From an uncultured Pseudomonadota bacterium (GTDB lineage Bacteria; Pseudomonadota; Gammaproteobacteria; Steroidobacterales; Steroidobacteraceae), in contig CAIRLC010000031.1 in the NCBI GenBank assembly GCA_903879335.1, positions 43,528 to 107,527 of the forward strand: 64,000 bases of DNA, read 5' to 3'. The notes beneath the pieces were generated by a model. The model was not told the origin of the DNA. It saw only the letters and a list, made by a program, of their open reading frames with translations, and searched no databases. Shown here one piece after another: positions 30,429-39,627 of this stretch. The first letter of the stretch is position 1. Every line of letters starts with the position of its first letter. Both the position numbers and the translations under genes were made by a program.

Positions 30429-32155
30429 GTCGACCGATACGCCGAAGGCCTGTGCCCGAGGTTGATTTTCAAGGTGAGATTGACCCGTTGCTGGCCCGCA
30501 TTTACGCCGCGCGTGGCGTCAAGAGCGTCACCGAGGTGCAGGACTACGGACTTCAACATCTGGCGCGGATCTCGACGCTGGAGTCTGTAGAGGCGGGTGC
30601 GGCGCTGATGGCGCGGCACATGAGTGAGCACGGGCACATGCTCGTGGTCGGCGATTACGATGCGGATGGCGCGACGGCAACCGCATTGGTCGTGCGTGGC
30701 TTGCGGGCATTGGGATACGCGTCGGTCAGCTACATTGTTCCGGACCGCGCGAAGTTCGGTTATGGCTTAACGGCGGGTATCGCAGCCCTGGCGATTGAGC
30801 GCAAACCGACGCTGATCATCACCGTTGATAATGGCGTGTCCAGCCTGGAGGGCATCGACCTCGTGCGCGCGGCGGGCATCGATGTGTTGGTCACCGATCA
30901 TCACCTACCGGCGGCTGCATTGCCGAATGCCAACGTGATCGTGAATCCGAATCTCGCGGGGAGCGGCTTCAGCAGCCGAGCGCTCGCCGGTGTCGGTGTT
31001 GCCTTTTATGTGTTGACGGCGCTCGCGCGCCATCTCGGCCAGTCGACGGGACTGATCGCGCAGTACTTGGATCTGGTTGCGCTCGGGACCGTGGCCGACG
31101 TGGTGCCGCTGGACCGGAACAACCGCATTTTGGTCGAGCAGGGGCTGCGTCGGATTCGGGAAGGGCGATGCGTCGCCGGCATACAGGCGCTTGCCGCAGT
31201 GGCCGGTCGGCCTCTGGTGAACGCGACGCCGTCGGACATGGGCTTTACGATCGGCCCGCGCTTGAATGCGGCAGGGCGCTTGGAGGACATGCGGATTGGC
31301 ATCGAATGCCTGTTGGCCGATGACCTTGCCGAGGCACAGCGCCTCGCCGAAGAACTCGATGCGATCAACCGCAAACGACGTCAGATCGAAGGCAAGACGC
31401 AGGATGAGGCGATGGGGATCGTCCAGCGGCTGCAGTTGGCGTCGCCTGGGGTCAAGGCACCCGCGGCGCTCACGCTTTATGACGCTGAGTGGCACCAGGG
31501 TGTTGTGGGGCTGGTGGCCGGGCGAGTGAAGGACGTCATCTATCGGCCGGTCGTTGTATTTGCGCCGGCCGAGGATGGCCTGCTGCGCGGTTCAGCACGA
31601 TCCGTCGCCGGTATCCACGTGCGGGATGCGCTGGAGGCCGTGGCGACCGCGAATCCGGGCTTGATTGAGCGCTTTGGCGGCCATGCGATGGCGGCAGGCC
31701 TTTCGCTGCGTCCTGAGCAAGTGAAACCATTCGCGGTGGCGTTTGAGGCTGAAGTGGCGCGCCGGGCGGAGCCTGGGATCTTGGATGGCGCCATCATGAC
31801 CGACGGCGAATTGGATCCTGATGATCTCAGCGTGGCCACGGCCGACCGATTAAGGGCGGCAGGACCCTTTGGCTCGGGCTTTCCAGAGCCGCAATTCGAT
31901 GGTGAGTTCCGCGTCCGAGATGTGAAGATCTTGAAGGAGCGTCATCTCAAGATGACGCTCGCGGGCGGTCCGCGGACGGCCCCGATTGAAGCGATTTCCT
32001 TTGGTTGGATTGCGAAGCCCGGCGCATTTACTCCAGAGCGCGATTCGACGGTACGGGTGGTCTACCGGCTTGACGTCAATGACTGGCAGGGGCTGCGACG
32101 TCCTCAGCTCGTGATCGACCACGTCGAACCGATCGAGACGACCCGCATGCTATGA
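30425..32155 (+). CDS. recJ: Single-stranded-DNA-specific exonuclease RecJ
   Basis: RecJ is the 5'-3' single-strand exonuclease of RecFOR recombination and mismatch repair. The DHH-superfamily motifs are visible: VGDYDADGATATALVV (Asp77, Asp79, Asp81), DNGVSS near 138, VTDHHLP (Asp158-His159-His160), and the DHHA1 C-terminal region with RGSARSVAGIHVRDALEAV and GGHAMAAGLSL near 418. The 576 residues equal the E. coli size. I chose ATG 30425, overlapping the previous stop. The recJ-prfB-lysS order is conserved from E. coli. Confidence 0.97.
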   Translation: MSRPIRRRPVPEVDFQGEIDPLLARIYAARGVKSVTEVQDYGLQHLARISTLESVEAGAALMARHMSEHGHMLVVGDYDADGATATALVVRGLRALGYASVSYIVPDRAKFGYGLTAGIAALAIERKPTLIITVDNGVSSLEGIDLVRAAGIDVLVTDHHLPAAALPNANVIVNPNLAGSGFSSRALAGVGVAFYVLTALARHLGQSTGLIAQYLDLVALGTVADVVPLDRNNRILVEQGLRRIREGRCVAGIQALAAVAGRPLVNATPSDMGFTIGPRLNAAGRLEDMRIGIECLLADDLAEAQRLAEELDAINRKRRQIEGKTQDEAMGIVQRLQLASPGVKAPAALTLYDAEWHQGVVGLVAGRVKDVIYRPVVVFAPAEDGLLRGSARSVAGIHVRDALEAVATANPGLIERFGGHAMAAGLSLRPEQVKPFAVAFEAEVARRAEPGILDGAIMTDGELDPDDLSVATADRLRAAGPFGSGFPEPQFDGEFRVRDVKILKERHLKMTLAGGPRTAPIEAISFGWIAKPGAFTPERDSTVRVVYRLDVNDWQGLRRPQLVIDHVEPIETTRML

Positions 32156-32156
32156 T
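32148..32156 (+). promoter_or_regulatory. Extended -10 promoter element for prfB
   Basis: TGCTATGAT matches the extended -10 form TGnTATAAT with one mismatch. It overlaps the recJ stop codon (TGA 32153-32155) and lies 31 bases before the prfB ATG. No good -35 box is seen, which extended -10 promoters tolerate. Confidence 0.5.
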
Positions 32157-32187
32157 TCGCGGCTTGAATTTCTGTATCGAGCCGTAC

Positions 32188-33301
32188 ATGACCGTCGATA
32201 TTTCCCAACTCTCGGGCCCCATTCGTCGCCAACTGAAGGATCTCGGGGAACGCCTCGACTCCTTAAGGGGGTATCTTTGAGTACGATCGCAAGAGCGAGC
32301 GGTTGGCGGAAGTAAGCCGGGAACTTGAAGATCCCAAGATCTGGGATAGCCCAGACAAGGCGCAGGCCCTGGGGAAGGAACGCTCCCAACTAGAGGCCAT
32401 CACCACTCGCCTTGATCGAGTCCGCGACAGCGTCCTAGGTTCACTTGAACTGTTAGAGCTTGCCGAGATGGAAGGCGAGGTGTCAGCCATTCAGGGTGTC
32501 GAGGGTGACGCGAATCTGTTAGAGCGGGACGTTAAGGATTTCGAGTTCCAGCGCATGTTCCCCGGCCAGATGGACCCCAGCAACGCCTTCTTGGACATCC
32601 AAGCCGGTGCCGGTGGCACCGAGGCGCAAGATTGGGCCTCCATGCTGCTGCGGATGTACTGCAAGTGGGCGGATCAGCATGGCTTCCATTACGAGATTCT
32701 TGATCAAAGCGACGGCGAAGTCGCTGGCATCAAGGGCGTCTCGCTGAAAATCGACGGTAATTTCGCGTACGGCTGGTTGCGGACCGAAACGGGTGTGCAT
32801 CGCCTGGTGCGTAAATCTCCTTTCGATTCTGGCAACCGGCGGCACACGTCCTTTGCTTCTGTGTTCGTATCGCCTGAGGTGAACGACGACATCAACATTG
32901 ACGTTAATCCGGCGGATCTTGAGGTCGACACCTATCGCTCGAGCGGTGCAGGTGGCCAGCACGTCAATAAGACGGAATCTGCAATCCGCATCAAACACGT
33001 TCCAACCGGCATCGTTGTGGCCTGCCAAAGCGAGCGAAGCCAGCACAAGAACCGATCTGCAGCGATGAAGATGTTGAAGGCTAAGCTCTATGAGCTTGAG
33101 TTCAACAAGCGCAACGCAGCCGCCAAAGTGCTCGAAGACTCTAAGTCCGATGTCTCCTGGGGTAACCAGATTCGTTCGTACGTGCTGGATCAGGCACGTA
33201 TCAAGGATCTGCGCACCAACGTTGAAATCGGCAATACGACTGCCGTCTTGGACGGTGGCCTTGATCCCTTCATGGAAGCCAGTCTGAAGCAGGGGCTTTG
33301 A
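32188..33301 (+). CDS. prfB: Peptide chain release factor 2 (programmed +1 frameshift)
   Basis: RF2 releases the chain at UGA and UAA. Translation starts at ATG 32188, runs 30 codons to an in-frame TGA at 32278-32280, then shifts +1 at CTT to continue from GAG 32279, giving a 370-residue protein. This is the classical autoregulatory frameshift: low RF2 slows termination at the UGA and favours shifting. The stop-codon recognition motif SPF is in [12 protein letters not shown] and the catalytic GGQ is at residues 255-257 in [13 protein letters not shown]. The start given covers both frames. lysS follows two bases after the stop, as in E. coli. Confidence 0.98.
32266..32281 (+). promoter_or_regulatory. 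RF2 programmed frameshift site
   Basis: AGGGGG (32266-32271), three bases, then CTT TGA (32275-32280). The Shine-Dalgarno-like stimulator, its spacing and the CUU slip codon are those of the E. coli site; only the base after UGA differs (G here, C in E. coli). The protein reads GYL then EYD across the junction, matching the family. Confidence 0.97.
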
Positions 33302-33303
33302 TA

Positions 33304-34809
33304 ATGACCGCCAACGAGACTGCCGCACCGCCGGCGGATGATAACAAGCTGATTGCTGAACGCCGTCAAAAGCTGGCCGCGATACGTGAGGCGGGCATTG
33401 CCTTCCCGAACGATTTTCGTCGTGATGCGCAAGCGGGTGATTTGCAGACCACCTTCGCTGAGCGCGATTCCGCGTGGCTTGATGCACACCCGACCCGCGT
33501 GCGGGTAGCCGGGCGCATGCTCGCCAAGCGCGATATGGGCAAGTCGAGCTTTGTCCGCCTAGTCGATGGCTCAGGCGAAATTCAGTTGTATCTGCAGGCC
33601 AATACGCTCGGCGATCCGTATGAGGCATTTAAGACTTGGGATGTCGGCGATATCGTCGCGGCGACCGGTCAGTTGATGCGGACTCGTACGGGCGAGTTGT
33701 CAATCAAGGCCGATGAGTTGCGCTTGCTGACCAAGTCACTGCGTCCGTTGCCGGATAAGTGGCATGGGCTTACGGATACCGAGGCCCGTTATCGCATGCG
33801 ATATGTGGACCTCATCGTGAATTCGGAGAGCCGCAAGACTTTCCAGGCGCGAACGCAAATTGTGCGTTTTATTCGTAGTTTTCTCGATGCGTCCAATTTT
33901 ATGGAAGTCGAGACTCCGATGATGCAGCCGATACCTGGCGGTGCGGTCGCGCGTCCTTTCGTGACTCACCACAACGCTTTAGATATCGACATGTATCTGC
34001 GCATTGCGCCGGAACTGTATTTAAAGCGACTGGTGGTGGGTGGATTCGAGCGGGTCTACGAGATCAATCGCAACTTCCGTAACGAAGGGCTGTCGACGCG
34101 GCATAACCCAGAGTTCACGATGCTCGAGTTGTATTGGGCCTACGCTGACTACCACGACCTGATGGATCTCGTGGAACGTCTGTTCACGGGACTTGCTGAT
34201 GCGGTCTTGGGTGAGCGACAGGTGGTCTATCAGGGGACAACCATCAGCCTAGCGGGACCGTTCCGCCGGGTGTCCGTTGAGGACATCATCATGGAGTGCA
34301 ACCCGTCGCTCGATCGTTCGCGTCTGCGCGACGTGCCGTACTTGCGCTCGCTGCTCGATGAATTGGGTGTGACGTATTTGCCTGGTGATGGTGCGGGCAA
34401 GTTGCAGATTGAGATTTTTGATAAGACCGGCGAGCTCACCTTAGTGCAGCCGACCTTCGTGTATGCCTATCCGACCGAAGTATCGCCGCTGTCCCGCTGT
34501 AACGATGGCGATCCGTTCATTACCGACCGCTTCGAGTTTTTCGTTGGCGGGAGGGAGTTGGCGAACGGCTTTTCTGAGCTCAATGATGCGGAAGATCAGG
34601 CTGCGCGGTTCCGCGCGCAAGTTGAGCGCAAGGATGCCGGCGACGAGGAAGCGATGTACTTCGACGCCGACTATGTGCGCGCGCTTGAGTACGGATTGCC
34701 GCCCACTGCGGGCCTTGGGATCGGCATTGATCGCTTGGTGATGCTGTACACCAATTCACCGTCTATTCGGGACGTTCTTTTGTTCCCGCAAATGAAGCCG
34801 GAAGTCTAA
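33304..34809 (+). CDS. lysS: Lysyl-tRNA synthetase (class II)
   Basis: LysS charges tRNA(Lys). The 501 residues have an N-terminal OB-fold anticodon-binding domain ([19 protein letters not shown] near 64) and a class II catalytic domain: motif 1 near [20 protein letters not shown], motif 2 in [18 protein letters not shown] near 258, and motif 3 in [12 protein letters not shown] near 473. The ATG at 33304 is preferred to the TTG at 33298, which overlaps the prfB stop; an AGGGG stretch is at 33291. It is convergent with ygfZ, with only six bases between the two stops. Confidence 0.98.
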   Translation: MTANETAAPPADDNKLIAERRQKLAAIREAGIAFPNDFRRDAQAGDLQTTFAERDSAWLDAHPTRVRVAGRMLAKRDMGKSSFVRLVDGSGEIQLYLQANTLGDPYEAFKTWDVGDIVAATGQLMRTRTGELSIKADELRLLTKSLRPLPDKWHGLTDTEARYRMRYVDLIVNSESRKTFQARTQIVRFIRSFLDASNFMEVETPMMQPIPGGAVARPFVTHHNALDIDMYLRIAPELYLKRLVVGGFERVYEINRNFRNEGLSTRHNPEFTMLELYWAYADYHDLMDLVERLFTGLADAVLGERQVVYQGTTISLAGPFRRVSVEDIIMECNPSLDRSRLRDVPYLRSLLDELGVTYLPGDGAGKLQIEIFDKTGELTLVQPTFVYAYPTEVSPLSRCNDGDPFITDRFEFFVGGRELANGFSELNDAEDQAARFRAQVERKDAGDEEAMYFDADYVRALEYGLPPTAGLGIGIDRLVMLYTNSPSIRDVLLFPQMKPEV

Positions 34810-34810
34810 A

Positions 34811-34824
34811 GGCGATCAGTCGCC
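34811..34824 (-). terminator. Short hairpin between lysS and ygfZ
   Basis: GGCGA (34811-34815) pairs with TCGCC (34820-34824) around a four-base loop, between the convergent stops of lysS and ygfZ. Read on the minus strand it is followed by TTTAGACTT, a weak T-tract. The five-base-pair stem is short, so function is uncertain. Confidence 0.25.
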
Positions 34825-35568
34825 GATGGCGTAGGGCAGCGGCGCTGGGACGCAGCGTCGACCGTCCGCTAAGAACAGCTCGCGGTCACGGCAATCCAGG
34901 GCCGTCACCGCGAGGCACTCCGAGTAGTCGCCGTCAGTTGCGGCGTCCACCACCTCACCGACTTTGACAGCCTCATGGAGTAAGGCGTCGAGGCAGGCAG
35001 GGGGCGCACCCGCGACCCGATAACGGAACATGCGCCGCTTGATGCGCCCGAGGTGTTGGGTGCGCGCCACGATCTCTTGGCCGGTGTAACAGCCTTTTTG
35101 GAAACTGATCGCATCCAAGAGGTCTAGATTAAGCATCTGCGGAATCCAGCTGCCGCTCGTCAGTGCCGTCACGGTTGGTTCGCCGGCCTGAATCTTCGCC
35201 AAAGCCCAAGTCTGCGCAGAGGTCAGACCCAATGCCGCTTGCGCGCCAGTCAAGTCCGCCGCATCCGGAGTTTCGATCGCCAACTGTACTTTGGAGCGGA
35301 GCACATACTTGCCAAGATGCGACCGGAGCGCCTCGGCAAGGTCGGTCGGCAACACGAGTCGCACGGATTCGCCCACGGCTCTCGCCAGGGCGAGCGCAAT
35401 CACGCGACCCTGCGGGGTGAGAAACGCGGCGCGGGCGGTGCTCGAGTCCGCGAGGGTGAGAATGTTCTGGGTGCACTGGCCATTCAAAAAGATGCGGGCA
35501 TCTCGGCCGACGGCCACTACGGTGGACACCGATCCGATCGGCGGGGCTGGAAGGGCGGGATTATTCAT
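34816..35568 (-). CDS. ygfZ: Folate-binding protein YgfZ
   Basis: YgfZ is a tetrahydrofolate-dependent protein of the GcvT-like fold that supports biogenesis or repair of certain Fe-S enzymes. The family signature KGCYTGQEIVAR is clear near residue 165, with RIFLNGQCTQNIL near 30 and FLTPQGRVIA near 56. I chose ATG at 35568 (250 aa); a TTG at 35595 would add nine residues. It is divergent from the SdhAF4-like gene and the sdh operon, whose SdhB subunit carries three Fe-S clusters, so a functional link is plausible. In E. coli ygfZ sits near sdhE (ygfY) instead. Confidence 0.93.
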   Translation of the reverse strand: MNNPALPAPPIGSVSTVVAVGRDARIFLNGQCTQNILTLADSSTARAAFLTPQGRVIALALARAVGESVRLVLPTDLAEALRSHLGKYVLRSKVQLAIETPDAADLTGAQAALGLTSAQTWALAKIQAGEPTVTALTSGSWIPQMLNLDLLDAISFQKGCYTGQEIVARTQHLGRIKRRMFRYRVAGAPPACLDALLHEAVKVGEVVDAATDGDYSECLAVTALDCRDRELFLADGRRCVPAPLPYAIGD

Positions 35569-35654
35569 TTGGGGTGCTTTGGAATGATCGGCCAAAAGAA
35601 ACCGGAATGGTCCGGCGCCGCTGTATAGGACAACTCAATCAATAACTTGTGTAA

Positions 35655-35689
35655 TTGTTGCAGTGCGTTGCCTGTGGCACAATACAGGC
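35655..35689 (+). promoter_or_regulatory. Inverted repeat and possible promoter abutting the SdhAF4-like start
   Basis: GCCTGT (35670-35675) and ACAGGC (35684-35689) form a perfect six-base inverted repeat with an eight-base centre, ending directly at ATG 35690. A weak promoter TTGTTG (35655-35660), 17 bases, CACAAT (35678-35683) overlaps it and would make a nearly leaderless transcript. No Shine-Dalgarno site is seen. It may be an operator or an RNA hairpin. Confidence 0.35.
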
Positions 35690-35881
35690 ATGACGATACC
35701 TGTGTTGCCATTACCGTCTATCGCCGACGCCGACGAGGTCAGCGCAGGGGCGAAAACGAGTCTTGGCGCAAATTCCGGCGTCCTAGCGGATCCTGCCAAG
35801 CGCGAGGTCGGTGGTCGATCCGGGCCCGAGCCGACGCGGTTCGGTGACTGGGAACGTGCCGGTCGTTGTATAGACTTCTAA
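35690..35881 (+). CDS. DUF1674 / SdhAF4-like small protein
   Basis: This 63-residue protein ends in GGRSGPEPTRFGDWERAGRC plus IDF, a close match to the DUF1674 C-terminal signature (GPEPTRYGDWE..GR..DF). The eukaryotic member, SDHAF4/Sdh8, binds the flavinated succinate dehydrogenase flavoprotein and promotes its joining with the iron-sulphur subunit. The N-terminal 40 residues are variable. It lies just before sdhC, so a role in complex II assembly is a strong inference. The ATG at 35690 is preferred; an in-frame GTG-type start at 35663 is possible. A CCGGG/CCCGG hairpin (35903-35918) lies in the 62 bases before sdhC. Confidence 0.85.
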   Translation: MTIPVLPLPSIADADEVSAGAKTSLGANSGVLADPAKREVGGRSGPEPTRFGDWERAGRCIDF

Positions 35882-35943
35882 TCCCCAAACCGCGCTGACG
35901 GTCCGGGTAATCTCCCGGGGCTAGCGCCGAAGGATATGCCCGA

Positions 35944-36324
35944 ATGAATAAACGTGAACGGCCCCTGTCACCGCATCTGCAGGTGTACAAACTCGAATAC
36001 ACGATGTTGTTGTCCGGTGGCCATCGGATCTCCGGTCTCGCGCTGTCCTTGGCCTTCGTGGCGGTGGTCGCCTGTTTAGGGGCGCTGGCATCAGGTCCCG
36101 AGTGCTACGCATGGGTCGCGGGCCTTTTGGATAACGTCGTCGGCAAAGTGATCTTTGCGGCAGCGGCCATCGGTTTTTGCTACCACTTCACGACTGGCCT
36201 GAGACATCTGCGATGGGATGCCGGCTACGGCTTCGAACGGGCTGAGGCGCGTCGCAGCGCGCTCGTCGCAGTGATCGTGATGACCGTGCTCAGTGCGCTA
36301 TGCGTCTGGGCTATTTTTTGTTGA
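35944..36324 (+). CDS. sdhC: Succinate dehydrogenase cytochrome b556 subunit
   Basis: SdhC is one of two membrane anchors of complex II, binding haem b and ubiquinone. The 126 residues start with the family's RPLSPHLQVYKLEYTMLLSG and hold three membrane segments. The haem ligand is probably His81 in YHFTTGLRHLRWD, the conserved SdhC motif (E. coli His84). The ATG at 35944 has AAGGA at 35930-35934. It opens the sdhCDAB operon; the SdhAF4-like gene is 62 bases upstream. Confidence 0.97.
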   Translation: MNKRERPLSPHLQVYKLEYTMLLSGGHRISGLALSLAFVAVVACLGALASGPECYAWVAGLLDNVVGKVIFAAAAIGFCYHFTTGLRHLRWDAGYGFERAEARRSALVAVIVMTVLSALCVWAIFC

Positions 36325-36334
36325 GGGCCTAGTT

Positions 36335-36718
36335 TTGAAGTCCAAGTCCCCACTCGGAACGGTACTGGGCCTCGGCGGCCACAGCGGCACTCACCACTGG
36401 TGGATGCAGAAAGTCACGTCGATCGCGCTGGCCTTTCTCGGGCCATGGTTCGTGGTTCGGCTGCTGACCTTGCCGAATTACCACTACGATACGCTGCACG
36501 CTGCACTGGCACGACCGACGAATGCGGTGCTCACCGCACTGTTCCTCATCACGGTTGCGCACCATTCAGCAGCCGGCATATCGGTCGTGATTGAAGACTA
36601 CGTGCCGTCGAAGGCTAAGAAATTGGCTGCGCTCCTCGTAACGCAGTTCCTGCACTGGGTGCTAGCGGCATACGCCGTGCTCTCGGTGCTCAAAGTAGCG
36701 CTTGGGAGCGCGTCATGA
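36335..36718 (+). CDS. sdhD: Succinate dehydrogenase membrane anchor subunit
   Basis: SdhD is the second complex II anchor, with three membrane segments and part of the quinone site. The product shows [20 protein letters not shown] near residue 16, then segments near 65-85 and 105-125, with the [15 protein letters not shown] sequence that supplies the second anchor's conserved His and the quinone-site tail. I chose TTG at 36335 (127 aa), seven bases after GAGGG and after the sdhC stop; a GTG at 36293 would overlap sdhC by 32 bases. The stop overlaps the sdhA ATG. Confidence 0.93.
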   Translation: MKSKSPLGTVLGLGGHSGTHHWWMQKVTSIALAFLGPWFVVRLLTLPNYHYDTLHAALARPTNAVLTALFLITVAHHSAAGISVVIEDYVPSKAKKLAALLVTQFLHWVLAAYAVLSVLKVALGSAS

Positions 36719-38502
36719 GCGGTTATCAATTTATCGACCACACCTATGACGTGATCGTCGTGGGTGCGGGTGGTGCAGGGCTTCGTGCGACCTTCGGCTT
36801 GGCCGAGTCCGGTCTTAAAGTAGCCGCGATCTCCAAGGTGTTTCCGACCCGCAGTCACACGGTGGCGGCGCAGGGTGGCATTTCGGCAGCCCTCGGCAAC
36901 ATGGGTGATGGCGATAACTGGCGCTACCACTTCTACGACACGATCAAGGGCTCGGATTGGTTAGGCGATCAGGACGCGATTGAGTACATGACGAAGGAAG
37001 CGCCGAGCGCGGTCATTGAACTCGAGCATTACGGCGTCCCGTTCTCGCGCACCGAAGATGGCCGCATCTACCAGCGGCCTTTCGGCGGCATGACCACGGA
37101 ATACGGTAAGGGCATTGCTCAGCGCACTTGCGCGGCCGCCGATCGTACGGGTCACGCGATGTTGCACACGCTCTACCAACAGTCGTTGAAGCATGACGCA
37201 ACCTTCTTTATCGAATATTTCGCGATCGATCTGATCATGGAAGATGGCGCCTGCCGCGGCGTTATCGCGCTGGATTTAGCGACCGGTGAGTTGCATCGTT
37301 ATCGCGCTCATGCCGTCATTCTTGCGACGGGCGGCTATGGCCGCGCCTACTTCTCATGCACATCGGCGCACACCTGCACCGGTGACGGTGGCGGTATGGC
37401 GGCCCGCGCGGGCTTGCCGCTGCAGGATATGGAGTTCGTGCAATTCCATCCGACCGGTATTTATGGCTCCGGGTGTCTCATCACCGAGGGCTCACGTGGC
37501 GAAGGCGGCTATCTGACGAATTCGCGCGGCGAGCGTTTTATGGAGCGCTACGCCCCGAACGCGAAAGATTTAGCCAGCCGCGACGTTGTCTCGCGCTCGA
37601 TGACGGTTGAAATTCGTGAAGGGCGAGGTGTGGGCGAGCACGGCGACCACATCCACTTGCATTTGGAACACTTGGGTCCTGCCGTGATCCATGAGCGTTT
37701 GCCAGGTATCGCCGAAACCGCCCGTATTTTTGCGGGTGTGGATGTCACGAAGTCGCCGATTCCGGTGTTGCCAACGGTCCATTACAACATGGGTGGCGTG
37801 CCGACCAACGTCTACGGTGAGGTCGTGACCTTGAAGGACGGCAATCCGGACAGCGTCGTGCCCGGACTCTTCGCCGTTGGTGAGGCTGCCTGTGTGTCGG
37901 TCCACGGCGCAAATCGCCTCGGGTCGAATTCCCTGCTCGACTTGGTGGTCTTTGGTCGCGCCGCTGCCCGTCGAGCTGCGGAGGTGGTCAAGCCCGGCAC
38001 CGCGCACGCGCCGCTGGCGAAGGATTCGAGCGAGCCGATCATCGCGCGCCTGGATCGTCTGCGGCATGCCAGCGGGTCCCGCCCGACGGCTGAGATTCGT
38101 CTTGAGATGCAGAAGATCATGCAATCGGATGCGGCCGTGTTCCGCACGACCAAGACGCTGAACGAGGGCTGTGAAAAACTCGCCTCGACGTTCACCTCGT
38201 TCGCGGACGTTGGGATTCAGGATCGTTCGTTGATCTGGAATACCGATCTGATCGAGACGATGGAGCTTGAGAATCTGCTCTTGCAGGCCACGGCCACCAT
38301 TCGATCGGCCGCGAACCGGACAGAGAGTCGCGGTGCGCACGCCCACGAAGACTTCCCGAATCGGGATGACGTGGAGTGGCAGAAACACACGCTGGCGTGG
38401 GTCAATAGCGATGGCTCGGTGCGGTTGGATTACCGGCCGGTCCACATGACCACGCTGACCAACGACGTTGAACCGATCCCGCCCAAGGCGCGGACTTACT
38501 GA
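36715..38502 (+). CDS. sdhA: Succinate dehydrogenase flavoprotein subunit
   Basis: SdhA oxidises succinate to fumarate with covalently bound FAD on the cytoplasmic face. The dinucleotide-binding [15 protein letters not shown] is at residues 13-27, and the FAD-linked His is His48 in [10 protein letters not shown]. Substrate-site segments include [14 protein letters not shown] near 240 and the [17 protein letters not shown] region, then [20 protein letters not shown] near 400. The 595 residues match the family. ATG at 36715 overlaps sdhD by four bases. Confidence 0.98.
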   Translation: MSGYQFIDHTYDVIVVGAGGAGLRATFGLAESGLKVAAISKVFPTRSHTVAAQGGISAALGNMGDGDNWRYHFYDTIKGSDWLGDQDAIEYMTKEAPSAVIELEHYGVPFSRTEDGRIYQRPFGGMTTEYGKGIAQRTCAAADRTGHAMLHTLYQQSLKHDATFFIEYFAIDLIMEDGACRGVIALDLATGELHRYRAHAVILATGGYGRAYFSCTSAHTCTGDGGGMAARAGLPLQDMEFVQFHPTGIYGSGCLITEGSRGEGGYLTNSRGERFMERYAPNAKDLASRDVVSRSMTVEIREGRGVGEHGDHIHLHLEHLGPAVIHERLPGIAETARIFAGVDVTKSPIPVLPTVHYNMGGVPTNVYGEVVTLKDGNPDSVVPGLFAVGEAACVSVHGANRLGSNSLLDLVVFGRAAARRAAEVVKPGTAHAPLAKDSSEPIIARLDRLRHASGSRPTAEIRLEMQKIMQSDAAVFRTTKTLNEGCEKLASTFTSFADVGIQDRSLIWNTDLIETMELENLLLQATATIRSAANRTESRGAHAHEDFPNRDDVEWQKHTLAWVNSDGSVRLDYRPVHMTTLTNDVEPIPPKARTY

Positions 38503-38521
38503 ACCCGAGCGAGATATACGC

Positions 38522-39310
38522 ATGGCCGATTTCACACTGCCAGCCAATTCACGCTACAACGAGGTGCCGGGACGTGAGTTCCCCGCCGCCGCTGGAGCGG
38601 GCCGGATTAAGAAATTCAAAATTTACCGCTTCGATCCGGATTCAGGCCAAAAGCCCCGGGTTGATCGGTATGAAGTTGATACTGATCGCTGTGGTCCGAT
38701 GGTCTTGGACGCGCTGATCAAGATCAAAAGCGAGCTGGATCCGACGCTGACCTTCCGCCGTTCCTGCCGTGAGGGAATTTGCGGCAGTTGCGCGATGAAT
38801 ATCGATGGCAAGAACACGTTGGCTTGCACGAAGTCGATCACTGAAGTGAAAGGCGACGTCAATATCTTCCCGCTGCCGCATATGCCGGTCGTGAAAGATC
38901 TCGTGCCGGACTTGACCAATTTCTACGCGCAGTACGCGGCTGTTCAGCCCTGGCTGCAGACCCGCACGCCAGCGCCGCCGGACAGCGAGCGGTTGCAGAG
39001 TAAGGAAGACCAAGAAAAGATCGATCGGCCCTCGGCCTGCATTTTGTGCGCCTGCTGTTCGACCAGTTGCCCCAGTTACTGGTGGAACCCTGAGCGTTAC
39101 CTGGGCCCTGCTGCATTGATGGCCGCGTATCGATGGATCATTGATTCGCGTGACGAAGCGACCGGTGAGCGACTCGATTTCATCGAGGATTCGTTCCGAC
39201 TCTATCGCTGCCACACGATCATGAACTGCGTCGAGGCCTGCCCGAAGGATCTGGCTCCCGGCAAAGCGATTGCCGAGATCAAGAAACTGCTCGTGTCGCG
39301 AACGGTCTGA
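38522..39310 (+). CDS. sdhB: Succinate dehydrogenase iron-sulfur subunit
   Basis: SdhB passes electrons from FAD to quinone through [2Fe-2S], [4Fe-4S] and [3Fe-4S] clusters. The plant-type ferredoxin cysteines are Cys82, Cys87, Cys90 and Cys102 ([15 protein letters not shown]...LAC). The C-terminal domain has [17 protein letters not shown] and [15 protein letters not shown] for the other clusters. The 262 residues are somewhat longer than E. coli SdhB (238), with a 28-residue N-terminal extension. ATG at 38522, 19 bases after sdhA. Confidence 0.98.
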   Translation: MADFTLPANSRYNEVPGREFPAAAGAGRIKKFKIYRFDPDSGQKPRVDRYEVDTDRCGPMVLDALIKIKSELDPTLTFRRSCREGICGSCAMNIDGKNTLACTKSITEVKGDVNIFPLPHMPVVKDLVPDLTNFYAQYAAVQPWLQTRTPAPPDSERLQSKEDQEKIDRPSACILCACCSTSCPSYWWNPERYLGPAALMAAYRWIIDSRDEATGERLDFIEDSFRLYRCHTIMNCVEACPKDLAPGKAIAEIKKLLVSRTV

Positions 39311-39312
39311 CG

Positions 39313-39627
39313 ATGGCCGGTGACCCCGTCCAGAATCGCCTTAAGTGGCGCTGCCGGCGGGGTATGCGGGAACTCGATGTCCTGCTGACGCGCTATTTAA
39401 GCGAGCGCTGGCCTTCGGCGCCGGCGGCGGAGCAGGCGGCCTTTGAAGCCTTTCTCGAGTTGCCGGACCCGGAAATTTATGATTTGTGTCTGCGCCGAGC
39501 CGCTTCGCCGACGGCCGCTTTCGAACGTCTGGCCGACGTTCTGACTCGTGCCACTGAACTTTCTTCCGTCGACGCTGTCCATCAGGCGGAGGACGACCGC
39601 CCGGCGTCCCGGGAGCCTGAGACTTGA
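39313..39627 (+). CDS. sdhE: FAD assembly factor SdhE
   Basis: SdhE (YgfY; SdhAF2/Sdh5 in mitochondria) binds SdhA and promotes covalent attachment of FAD. The key motif RGMRELD is at residues 16-22, followed by LLTRYL and ELPDPEIYDL near 50. The family domain covers about the first 80 residues; the 104-residue product has a charged C-terminal tail of about 25 extra residues. It starts two bases after sdhB. The stop overlaps the rpoE TTG, and a sigma-E-like promoter lies inside its 3' part. Confidence 0.95.
   Translation: MAGDPVQNRLKWRCRRGMRELDVLLTRYLSERWPSAPAAEQAAFEAFLELPDPEIYDLCLRRAASPTAAFERLADVLTRATELSSVDAVHQAEDDRPASREPET
39555..39582 (+). promoter_or_regulatory. Candidate sigma-E (RpoE) promoter ahead of rpoE
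   Basis: TGAACTTT at 39555-39562 contains the sigma-E -35 core GAACTT (39556-39561); 16 bases later comes TCCAT (39578-39582), sharing the TC of the sigma-E -10 (TCTGA/TCAAA). Transcription would start about 30 bases before the rpoE TTG at 39624. The site lies within sdhE and would fit the autoregulation known for this sigma family. The -10 part is weak. Confidence 0.4.

Noticed and set aside
32278..32280. Premature stop making prfB a pseudogene
   Set aside because: The TGA sits in a textbook RF2 +1 frameshift context with the upstream AGGGGG and CTT slip codon.
32519..33628. Long open frame of 369 codons opposite prfB and lysS
   Set aside because: Antisense shadow across two conserved genes with no recognisable protein features.
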